From Actinomadura formosensis NBRC 14204 (lineage in GTDB: Bacteria > Actinomycetota > Actinomycetes > Streptosporangiales > Streptosporangiaceae): a stretch of DNA of 64,000 bases. Both the position numbers and the translations under genes were made by a program. This document shows positions 16,810-23,976 of the stretch, piece after piece; position 1 is the first letter of the stretch, and each line of letters starts with the position of its first letter. The notes below the pieces were generated by a model. The model ran no database searches. It saw only the letters and a list, made by a program, of their open reading frames with translations, and was not told the DNA's origin. The stretch is from the NCBI RefSeq assembly GCF_001552155.1, contig NZ_BCQQ01000006.1, positions 1-64,000 of the forward strand, written 5' to 3'.

Positions 16810-18166
16810 CGCTCGCCGCCGCGCTGTAGACCTGGACCGGACGCGGCGCGGCCGGCGACGCGGGTGTCGTCGTGTCCCGCGTGCCCCACTTCCCGTCCCG
16901 GATCCGCGCGATCGCCCACAACAGCTGGGGCGAGAACGCGACATAGAAGAACGTCCCGATGAACGCGTAGATCCACATGCCGTCGTCGCGCAGCATCCGG
17001 TACGTCAGCGCGTAGCCCATCGACACCAGGTACAGGCCGAGGAAGTAGATCATCGGGAAGCGGCCGCCGGCGATCGGTGTCGCCAGGCTGTACAGCACCA
17101 CGATCGGGCTGAGCAGCCCCGCGATCGTCTGCACGGCGATCGACGGCAGGGCCCGCGTCCGGCTCCGCCACACGTGAGCCAGCAGCAGCGGCCCCTCCCG
17201 GCTCCACGACTTCTTCCACCGCAACTGCTGCCGGAAGAACTTGCGGTACCGGTCCGGCGCGTCCGTCCACGCCTCCGCCCGGGCGTCGTAGCGGGTCGTC
17301 CAGCCGGCCTTGATGACCCGGTTGGTGAGCGCCCGGTCGTCCCCGTAGGTGCACTCGACGCCGAGGAACCGCTGATGCTCCCACGCGTTCAGCAGCGGCG
17401 CGATCGCCGTCCGCCGGTACGCCGCGAAGCAGCCGGAGCAGCACGTGACCGCGCCCAGCACCGACTCGGCGCTCTTGAGCAACTGGAACGACACGTAGTA
17501 GCGCGCCGCCTGCATCCTGGTCAGCACGTTGCTCTCGGCGTTGCGGACGTAGGTGAGCCCGGAGATCGCGCCGACCTTCTCGTCGGCGAACCCCTGCACC
17601 AGCAACCGGACCGAGTCCGGCGCCGGCATCGAGTCGGAGTCGACGAACACCAGGATCTCCGCCGACGTCGCCCGGATCCCGGCCGCCATCGCCGCGCGCT
17701 TCCCCTTGTTGCCGCCAAGGTCGACGCACCGCACCTGCCCCTCCGGATACTGCGCGGCGGCCTCCTGCATGCGCTCCCACGTGTCGTCGGTGGACCCGTC
17801 GTTCACCACGACGATCTCCAGCCTGTCCCCGGGATAGTTCAGCCCGATGCAGGAGTGGATCGTCCGGGCGACGGCCTCGCCCTCGTTGTAGGCGGGCACC
17901 ACGATCGCGACGGACGGGGCGATGCCCGCGTCACGCGGCGGCCGGTAGAACACCGCGAGCACGAACCGGCTGATCACATAGCTGCTGACCAGCACCGTGT
18001 ACGTCGGCAGCAGCAGGTTGCCGCGCATGTACGCGACCTTCACGCCGACATGCCAGATGATGACGCCGCAGATCGCGGCCACACCGGCCAGCGCTCCGAG
18101 CGGCACCGGGCGTGCTGTCCGGGGCAGGCCGCCGAAGGGGATCCGCGGCCTTCGGCGGCGGCTCAC
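16802..18166 (-). CDS. Processive GT2 glycosyltransferase, hyaluronan/chitin-synthase-like
   Basis: The 454-residue protein has two N-terminal transmembrane helices (about 20-46 and 50-74), a GT2 domain and several C-terminal helices. Catalytic motifs are present: VPAYNE (90-95), DGS (123-125), the DxD in VDSDS (175-179), SGCFAAYRR (244-252), GDDR (275-278) and the processivity motif QQLRW (313-317). The GDDR...QQLRWKKSW block resembles HasA and NodC more than CesA. It should polymerise and export a beta-linked hexosamine-containing polysaccharide. The start overlaps the upstream dehydrogenase stop (ATGA). Confidence 0.9.
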   Translation of the reverse strand: MSRRRRPRIPFGGLPRTARPVPLGALAGVAAICGVIIWHVGVKVAYMRGNLLLPTYTVLVSSYVISRFVLAVFYRPPRDAGIAPSVAIVVPAYNEGEAVARTIHSCIGLNYPGDRLEIVVVNDGSTDDTWERMQEAAAQYPEGQVRCVDLGGNKGKRAAMAAGIRATSAEILVFVDSDSMPAPDSVRLLVQGFADEKVGAISGLTYVRNAESNVLTRMQAARYYVSFQLLKSAESVLGAVTCCSGCFAAYRRTAIAPLLNAWEHQRFLGVECTYGDDRALTNRVIKAGWTTRYDARAEAWTDAPDRYRKFFRQQLRWKKSWSREGPLLLAHVWRSRTRALPSIAVQTIAGLLSPIVVLYSLATPIAGGRFPMIYFLGLYLVSMGYALTYRMLRDDGMWIYAFIGTFFYVAFSPQLLWAIARIRDGKWGTRDTTTPASPAAPRPVQVYSAAASDG

Positions 18167-19449
18167 AGCGCCACGCGCCGGGCGCGGCCGGAGAAGCGGT
18201 ACGTCGCGTCCAGCAGCAACTGGTCCTCGTGCAGCCAGCCCAGGTCGAGGGCCTGGTGCGGGGTGTGCGCGATCACTAAGTCCGCCGAGCCCGGTTCGAC
18301 GCTCGCCAGCTTCGTCCCGCCCTCGGTGACCAGCTCAGGCACGTGCGGATCGTGGTATCTGACCCGCGCGCCCGCCGCGAGCAGCCTGTCGATGATCTCC
18401 AGCGCGGGCGACTCGCGCAGATCCTCGACCTCCGGCTTGTAGGCGACGCCGAGGATCAGCACGTCCGCGCCCGCCAGACCGCGCCCCTGGTCCGACAGCA
18501 CCTGCCGGGCCCGCTCCACCACCCGCCCCGGACGCATCGCGATGGCGTTCATCGCCGCCGACACCAGCGGCGTGTCCAGCCGGTCCCGCTTCAGCTGCCA
18601 CAGCAGGTAGTGCGGATCGCACGGGATGCAGTGCCCGCCCGCCCCCGGACCGGGAAAGAACGGCATGTACCCGTACGGTTTCGTCGCCGCCGCCTCGATG
18701 ACCTCCGTCACGTCAAGCTCCAGCAGCCGGCTCGCGTCCGCGAACTCGTTGACCAGCGCGATGTTCACGGCCCGGAACGTGTTCTCCAGCAGCTTGGTCA
18801 TCTCGGCGGCCTCCGCCGACGACACCGTGTGCAGCTTCCCCGCGTACCGTCCGAGCAGCCCGGCGGCCCGCTCCGCGCACCGTGGCGTCATGCCCCCGAC
18901 CACCCGCGGCACGTCCTCGTGCGCGTGCCGGTCGTTGCCCGGGTCGATCCGTTCCGGGCTGAACGCGACGAACACGTCCGTCCCCACCCGCAACCCCCGC
19001 GCGGTCAGCGGCCGGGCGAGCAGTTCCTTCGTCGACCCCACGTAGCTGGTCGAGGTCAGCACGATCGTCTGCCCTGTCCGGGCGTGCGCGGCAGCGGTGG
19101 CGCACGCCCCTGCCAGCGCCCTGAGGTCCGGGACGAGATGCCGGTTCACCGGCGTCGGGACGCAAATGATCACCGCGTCCGCCCGGGACGCGTCGGCGGG
19201 CTCGGCGGTCACCGCGAACCCGTCCCGCGCCGCCCGCAGCCGTTCATGGTCGTTGTCCAGCAGGTCGACGCGTCCGGACCGGATGGCCTCCAGCCGGCCC
19301 GGGTCCAGATCGACGCCGAGCACGCGCAGCCCGGCGGCGTGGAAGGCGAGCGCGGTCGGCAGCCCGACATAACCCAGCCCGATGACCGCGACATCGTATG
19401 TCGATGAATCGGCGGATCGCGCCCTAACAGGCGAAGCAGCGAAGGACAT
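18163..19449 (-). CDS. Nucleotide-sugar 6-dehydrogenase (UDP-GlcNAc/UDP-Glc type)
   Basis: Full-length 428-residue enzyme: NAD-binding GLGYVG (24-29), CVPTPVN (96-102), STSYVGST, SPERIDPGND, and the catalytic PGPGAGGHCIPCDPHYL with Cys274, followed by the C-terminal nucleotide-sugar domain. The GAGGHCIPxDPxYL form is more usual in UDP-N-acetylhexosamine dehydrogenases (WbpA/WecC-like) than in UDP-glucose dehydrogenase, so the product may be UDP-GlcNAcA or UDP-GlcA. First gene of the six-gene operon, supplying the acidic precursor to the GT2 (inference). Confidence 0.9.
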   Translation of the reverse strand: MSFAASPVRARSADSSTYDVAVIGLGYVGLPTALAFHAAGLRVLGVDLDPGRLEAIRSGRVDLLDNDHERLRAARDGFAVTAEPADASRADAVIICVPTPVNRHLVPDLRALAGACATAAAHARTGQTIVLTSTSYVGSTKELLARPLTARGLRVGTDVFVAFSPERIDPGNDRHAHEDVPRVVGGMTPRCAERAAGLLGRYAGKLHTVSSAEAAEMTKLLENTFRAVNIALVNEFADASRLLELDVTEVIEAAATKPYGYMPFFPGPGAGGHCIPCDPHYLLWQLKRDRLDTPLVSAAMNAIAMRPGRVVERARQVLSDQGRGLAGADVLILGVAYKPEVEDLRESPALEIIDRLLAAGARVRYHDPHVPELVTEGGTKLASVEPGSADLVIAHTPHQALDLGWLHEDQLLLDATYRFSGRARRVAL

Positions 19450-19817
19450 GGCTCATTGATCTCCCGCGTGAGGTCCAGATGAACTGGACTCTCTCCACTA
19501 TCTGCCGCCCATATCTTGGAGCAGCGAAAGATAACCAGGACCCACCCGAAAGTCAGACCTATCATGATCACTGGCCATAGATTCTTATCCGACTTTTCCT
19601 GACAGGCATCCTGGATTTTAATCCCTTGGAACCGGGTCCAGCCCAGGCAAGCTGAAACCCGATTCCCGCGTTCCGCGTAATTTGACGTTTTTAGAGGTGT
19701 GGTGCCGACCTGAAAGGTTCAGCGCGACGATTCGATGGGCCGGCCCGGCGATGCCGGAGGCGCAGATCGTTGGTTCTCGGCGGCCTGGAGGGCACCGCGC
19801 GAGCGGAGGATATTGGC
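19450..19817. other. Operon promoter region and non-coding sequence
   Basis: This stretch is more AT-rich than its neighbours, especially 19480-19700, and should contain the minus-strand promoter of the polysaccharide operon. No convincing coding frame was found. A minus-strand frame starting near 19571 opens with a hydrophobic helix but only runs antiparallel into the dehydrogenase gene in another frame. I see no clear -35/-10 pair that I would defend. Confidence 0.5.
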
Positions 19818-20198
19818 CGGGCTGCCCTATGGGTGGAGTTCGTCCGGGTCGGCTATTCCCTGATCGCCCCTGTCGGCACGTCTCACCCGCGAATGCCCGA
19901 GAGTCGGTTATGCGGCGGATCAGCCGCTTGGCAACGCCGACCCGGCGATACGCAGCAAATGACAGGAAGGCCGCGCGGGGTTGTCGAGGACGCAATTCTT
20001 CCTCATCACCTCAGACCGGAAGATCCCACTCAGAAGGCGGGGCGTTGTCCTCTTCGCCCGAACCGCTGGGACGTCTCGGTCAGCGGTTTCTGCGGCACCT
20101 CCGATCTCGACGGCGAGTCGATACCGACCTCCTGCCCGCCGGCGGAGCATGAGACGCCCGGCGAGATCGGCCATGCGCGGGCCGACTCCGCGCAATTC
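19818..20198 (+). pseudogene. Decayed copy of the membrane Nudix-like gene
   Basis: The DNA aligns by eye with 11051-11447, the central and Nudix-like part of the intact gene at 10584-11795. Matching segments include CGTCCGGGTCG.CTATTCCC, TCATGCGGCGGATCAGCCGC (one mismatch), TCACCTC.GACCGGAAGATC and CTGGGACGTCTCGGTCAGCG. It has single-base indels that break the frame (for example after LLFAR and at the AATGACAGG stop) and lacks the transmembrane part and the C terminus. Same orientation as the intact gene, on the other side of the polysaccharide operon. Confidence 0.85.
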
Positions 20199-20370
20199 AC
20201 CCGCGCGAGCCGTCCAGGCGGCGGCCACGGGGGCCGGCGGAGAGCAGACCGCCAGTGGCACACCCTCGGGATGGTTGCCCATTTCACCGAGGGGAGAGGG
20301 GTCGGGACAGCGGCCAGGTTCCAGCGAGCGCGGACCGCACCGACCCGGCCGTCCGGGAGAGAACGACGCG

Positions 20371-20667
20371 ATGAGAGTCATGCTGAGAGCGCACATGGAC
20401 ACCAAGGCTTCAAACGAGGCGCTCAAAAGCGGAAAACTTCCGGAGATCCTCAATTCAATGATGGATCGGCTCAATCCTGAAGCGGTCTACTTCGGCCCCG
20501 GCGAGGGCGGACGCGCCTGCACCGTGGTCTTCGACATGCAGGACAGCTCAATGCTGCCGAGCATCGCCGAGCCGCTTTTCCAGGAGCTGGGCGCGAAGGT
20601 CGAGATCCAGCCGGTGATGACCCGAGAAGATCTGGAGAAGGGTCTCACGGCGCTGCGGCAAAGCTGA
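20371..20667 (+). CDS. DUF3303-family small protein
   Basis: ATG 20371 gives 98 residues beginning MRVMLRAHMDTKASNEALKS and containing LNPEAVYFGPGEGGR, FDMQDSSMLPSIAEPLFQ and VEIQPVMTREDLEKGL, the layout of DUF3303 (a dimeric alpha/beta-barrel, ABM-like fold). Function unknown. The frame is open far upstream, but that part is the pseudogene and non-coding sequence. A GGGAGAG purine stretch lies about 10 nt upstream. It lies 290 bp ahead of the YCII/sigma-factor pair on the same strand. Confidence 0.85.
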   Translation: MRVMLRAHMDTKASNEALKSGKLPEILNSMMDRLNPEAVYFGPGEGGRACTVVFDMQDSSMLPSIAEPLFQELGAKVEIQPVMTREDLEKGLTALRQS

Positions 20668-20675
20668 CCAAGGCC

Positions 20676-20721
20676 CCGGCCCGCCCGCACGGCCGTCCCC
20701 CGGATGGTTCGAGCGGGCCGG
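20676..20721 (+). terminator. Possible terminator after the DUF3303 gene
   Basis: CCGGCCCGC (20676-20684) pairs perfectly with GCGGGCCGG (20713-20721), with a long 28-nt loop, just past the DUF3303 stop at 20667. The loop is long, so this is tentative. The rest of 20722-20957 shows nothing recognisable beyond the ribosome binding site of the next gene. Confidence 0.3.
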
Positions 20722-20957
20722 CCGGGGGTGGGGCTGGTGGCGGTGCAGATCGAGCAGCCGCGCACGCAGACGCCGGTCAGGGGCGCAGGCGAGGTCGAGA
20801 GGTGCATGCCCTCCACGCCGGACAGCTCATCGGTCCGAGGCTCATCTACGAGAGCCCCAAAAAAAATCGGGGCGGCGATGTCGAGAACCCGGAACCGGCT
20901 CCGTCCCCGGTGTGAACGCGACCAGAATGGGTCGCACCAGCATCGAGGAGAGACCCG

Positions 20958-21365
20958 ATGGCCAAGTACCTGCTGCTCAAGCACTACCGCGGCGCCCCGG
21001 CTTCGGTCAACAACGTGCCGATGGACCGGTGGACGCCGGAGGAGATCTCGGCCCACGTCCAGTACATGAACGACTTCGCGGCCCGGCTGGAGGAGACCGG
21101 CGAGTTCGTCGACGGTCAGGCGCTCGCACCCGAGGGGACGTGGGTCCGGTACGACGGCGAGGGCCGCCCGCCGGTCACCGACGGCCCGTTCGCCGAGACC
21201 AAGGACCTCATCGCCGGCTGGATGGTGATCGACGTCGACGGCTACGAGCGCGCCGTCGAGCTGGCCGGGGAGCTGTCGGCCGCCCCCGGGGCGGGCGGCA
21301 GGCCGATCCACGAGTGGCTGGAGGTGCGCCCGTTCCTGACCGCGCCGCCCACCATCACGGAGTGA
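20958..21365 (+). CDS. YCII-related (DGPF-domain) protein
   Basis: The 135-residue protein begins MAKYLLLKHYRGAPASVNNV and contains the DGPF signature VTDGPFAETKDLIAGWMVID, placing it in the YCII-related DGPF family (PF03795). The start follows GGAGAGACCCG. The last codon overlaps the GTG start of the sigma-factor gene (GTGA). DGPF genes are the usual partners of ECF42-group sigma factors, and in studied cases are among their targets. Confidence 0.93.
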   Translation: MAKYLLLKHYRGAPASVNNVPMDRWTPEEISAHVQYMNDFAARLEETGEFVDGQALAPEGTWVRYDGEGRPPVTDGPFAETKDLIAGWMVIDVDGYERAVELAGELSAAPGAGGRPIHEWLEVRPFLTAPPTITE

Positions 21366-22519
21366 CATCTCAGGTGAACGAGGTCCTGCTCCGGAGCCTC
21401 ACGCCGAACGTCCTGGCGATCCTCGTCCGCCGCGGAGCCGACTTCGCGGCGGCCGAGGACGCCGTGCAGGACGCGCTGGTCGAGGCGGTCCGCGTCTGGC
21501 CGGCCGACCCGCCCCGGGACCCGAAGGGCTGGCTGGTCACCGTGGCCTGGCGCCGGTTCCTCGACACGACCCGGGCGGACGCCGCCCGCCGCCGACGCGA
21601 GGACCTCGTGGACGAGGAGCCTGCCCCCGGGCCCGCGCCCGCGGTGGACGACACGCTCCAGCTCTACTTCCTGTGCGCCCACCCGTCGCTGACGCCGTCG
21701 TCCGCGGTCGCGCTCACGCTGCGCGCCGTCGGCGGGCTGACCACCCGCCAGATCGCCCAGGCCTACCTGGTGCCCGAGGCGACCATGGCGCAGCGCATCA
21801 GCCGGGCCAAACGCACCGTCTCCGGCGTGCGGTTCGACCAGCCCGGCGACGTCGCCACCGTGCTGCGCGTCCTCTACCTGGTCTTCAACGAGGGCTACTC
21901 CGGCGACGTCGACCTGGCCGCCGAGGCCATCCGGCTCACCCGGCGGCTCGCCGCCGCGATCGACCATCCCGAGGTGGCGGGGCTGCTCGCCCTCATGCTG
22001 CTCCACCACGCCCGGCGCGCCGCCCGGACCGCGCCCGACGGCAGCCTGGTACCGCTCGCCGAGCAGGACCGCGGCCGGTGGGACACCACGTTGATCGCCG
22101 AGGGCGTCGAAATCCTGCAGGCGGCCCTCGCCCGCGACCGGCTGGGCGAGTTCCAGGCCCAGGCCGCCATCGCGGCACTGCACGCCGACGCGCCCACCGC
22201 CGAGGAGACCGACTGGGTACAGATCGTCGAGTGGTACGACGAGCTCGCGCGCCTGACCGACAGCCCGGTCGTCCGGCTCAACCGCGCGGTGGCCGTCGGC
22301 GAGGCCGACGGACCACGCGCCGGCCTGGCGGCGCTCGCGGCGCTGGACGCCTCACTACCCCGATACGCCGCGGTGGCGGCGTATCTCCACGAGCGCGACG
22401 GCGACCTGGCGACGGCGGCACGGCTGTACGCCGAGGCGGCCCAGAAGGCACCCAACCTCACCGAACGCGACCACCTGACGCGCCAGGCCGCCCGCCTCAA
22501 CACCCACCGGCACCGCTGA
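21362..22519 (+). CDS. ECF sigma factor, ECF42-like, with C-terminal TPR-like extension
   Basis: GTG 21362 overlaps the YCII stop (GTGA); GTG 21374 is an alternative. The 385-residue protein has region 2 (AEDAVQDALVEAVRVWP, DPKGWLVTVAWRRFLD), region 4 (LTLRAVGGLTTRQIAQAYLVPEATMAQRISRAK) and a long helical C-terminal extension (DUF6596/TPR-like) with LVFNEGYSG, LLHHARRAAR and RAVAVGEADGP. This architecture plus the DGPF neighbour defines ECF42. These sigmas have no dedicated anti-sigma factor; the extension controls activity. Confidence 0.92.
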   Translation: MTSQVNEVLLRSLTPNVLAILVRRGADFAAAEDAVQDALVEAVRVWPADPPRDPKGWLVTVAWRRFLDTTRADAARRRREDLVDEEPAPGPAPAVDDTLQLYFLCAHPSLTPSSAVALTLRAVGGLTTRQIAQAYLVPEATMAQRISRAKRTVSGVRFDQPGDVATVLRVLYLVFNEGYSGDVDLAAEAIRLTRRLAAAIDHPEVAGLLALMLLHHARRAARTAPDGSLVPLAEQDRGRWDTTLIAEGVEILQAALARDRLGEFQAQAAIAALHADAPTAEETDWVQIVEWYDELARLTDSPVVRLNRAVAVGEADGPRAGLAALAALDASLPRYAAVAAYLHERDGDLATAARLYAEAAQKAPNLTERDHLTRQAARLNTHRHR

Positions 22520-22539
22520 CGAGCCGCACCCGAAGCCCG

Positions 22540-22670
22540 CCCGGTCGGCGCAGGCCGTGGCCGCGCGCAGGACCGTGGACGTGCGTCACCGACGTCGCGG
22601 CGACTCACCATGAGCTTCGGTCCGTGTGGGTCTTCGCTGTTACGGACGGCGACGACATTGGAAATCAGCG
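22540..22670 (-). pseudogene. DUF397 gene remnant fused to a dispersed repeat
   Basis: On the minus strand, about 22605-22668 encodes VVAVRNSEDPHGPKLMVSRR, matching the DUF397 core (QIAVRDSKDPDGPKVIMSRD at 27271-27456), but both ends of the gene are gone. It runs directly into 22540-22605, which is similar to 27136-27205, the sequence 65 bp downstream of the intact DUF397 gene. It therefore looks like an internally deleted copy of the DUF397 plus flank unit. Confidence 0.65.
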
Positions 22671-22819
22671 CCCGTGCCACAGCCGTAGATCGCGCCGGTG
22701 ACCTGCGGTGACGCTGGACGCGGGGCGGCCACCCGACTTGGACGCGTTCTGTGATCTATTGTGAGCGGGGAGTGCCGGTGCGGTGTCCCTGCCCGGTGGC
22801 GTGAGTAGGGCACCGTGCT

Positions 22820-22915
22820 GCGCGCTTCAAGATCGGTCGGAATGTGCTGTTCGAGGAATCGGACGTGCGGGCCTGGATCAAGGCGCACGGCATACCTGCC
22901 GAGCCCTGCTGCCGG
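22820..22915 (+). pseudogene. Excisionase/MerR-like helix-turn-helix remnant
   Basis: The frame RFKIGRNVLFEESDVRAWIK followed by AHGIPAE (22823-22900) reads like the wing and C terminus of an excisionase-family (AlpA/Xis, HTH_17) protein, in which RRxGRxxRFxxxDVxAWL is characteristic. No intact upstream helix-turn-helix or start is present. It may be a vestige of an integrated element. The remainder of 22671-23010 has no convincing gene. Confidence 0.5.
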
Positions 22916-23010
22916 GCATCGCAAGGATTGGGTGCCGTCGCAGCAATGAGTCTGCCGGCGTCCACAGGTCTACCTCCCGACCGAGACGACCAACTCATCG
23001 GGAGTAAGGC

Positions 23011-23655
23011 ATGGGCCTCATCCATATCGCGATGTTCGCAACCCTCGACCTCGTCGGACAGTCGCCCGGCGGCCCCGACGAGGACCCGGTGGGGTTCCCG
23101 TTCGGCGGCTGGCAGGCGCCCCTGCTGGACGAGGTCACCGGGGCGCAGATCGGCGCCGCGTACGAGGGCACCGACGCCCTCCTGCTCGGCCGGCGGACGT
23201 ATGACATCTTCGCCGCCTACTGGCCGCACCAGGAGGGCGGCGAGGACAACGAGATCGCCGTGCTCTTCAACAGCGTCCCCAAGTACGTGGCCTCCCGCGG
23301 CAAGCCCGACCTGTCGTGGGCCGGGTCCACGCAGCTCGGCCCGGATCTGGCCGGCGCGGTGCGCGAGATCCGCGACCGGCACGAGCACGTGAAGGTCGTC
23401 GGGAGCCTGAACCTGGTGCAGACCCTCCTGCACGAGAAGCTCTTCGACCGCCTCGACCTCTGGGTGCACCCGATCGTGCTCGGCGTCGGGAAGAAGGTGT
23501 TCGACGGCGGCGAGGTGCCCACGAACCTCACACTCCTCAAACCACCGGCAGCCAGTCCGAAGGGCACCGTGTACCTGTGCTACGGACTCGCCGGCGGCAC
23601 GCCCGGGACAGGGGACATGAGCGCACCCGATCACGGTGTCGGCCACGACAGCTGA
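23011..23655 (+). CDS. RibD C-terminal-domain / dihydrofolate-reductase-like protein
   Basis: The 214-residue protein begins MGLIHIAMFATLDLVGQSPG and has the RibD_C fold signatures: GTDALLLGRRTYDIFAAYWP, VKVVGSLNLVQTLLHEKLFD and LDLWVHPIVLGVGKKVFDGG. Actinobacterial members are NADPH-dependent reductases of unknown substrate related to RibD and DHFR. A GGGAG sequence sits about 8 nt before the ATG. It converges with the NB-ARC gene, with a strong palindrome in between. Confidence 0.92.
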   Translation: MGLIHIAMFATLDLVGQSPGGPDEDPVGFPFGGWQAPLLDEVTGAQIGAAYEGTDALLLGRRTYDIFAAYWPHQEGGEDNEIAVLFNSVPKYVASRGKPDLSWAGSTQLGPDLAGAVREIRDRHEHVKVVGSLNLVQTLLHEKLFDRLDLWVHPIVLGVGKKVFDGGEVPTNLTLLKPPAASPKGTVYLCYGLAGGTPGTGDMSAPDHGVGHDS

Positions 23656-23713
23656 AGCCGCCCCGTGCCAGGTGGGTCCGTATCGTCGGCGGTGCATCCG
23701 CCAGGTCGCATTC

Positions 23714-23753
23714 CGTCACGGCGTCGGCAGTTCGAAGTGCCGACGCCGTGACG
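23714..23753. terminator. 16-bp perfect inverted repeat between convergent genes
   Basis: CGTCACGGCGTCGGCA (23714-23729) pairs perfectly with TGCCGACGCCGTGACG (23738-23753) around an 8-nt loop that itself contains TTCGAA. It lies between the ends of the RibD-like (+) and NB-ARC (-) genes and probably terminates both. The rest of 23656-23976 shows no gene. Confidence 0.65.
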
Positions 23754-23976
23754 ACATGCCTCGCCAGAGAGTCACCGCCGTCACGCAATGGTCCGGCAGG
23801 CCCCGTGGTAGCCAGGTCCGTTGGGTGCGTGCACGATGAACGGCGGGTCGGCAGTGGCCGAGCATGCTCGCGGACCGCACGTCACATTGGCCGTCCACCA
23901 TCGCGGACGTCGCCCAAGCCGTTCAGACCTGTGTCGGCGGACGGCCGTCATGCATCCCACGCCTGGCCGTCCAGGC

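Noticed and set aside
20704-20810. Minus-strand Cys-containing frame MHLSTSPAPLTGVCVRGCSI as a possible leader peptide
   Set aside because: No downstream same-strand gene and it continues antisense through the DUF3303 gene; does not match known actinobacterial sulfur leaders.
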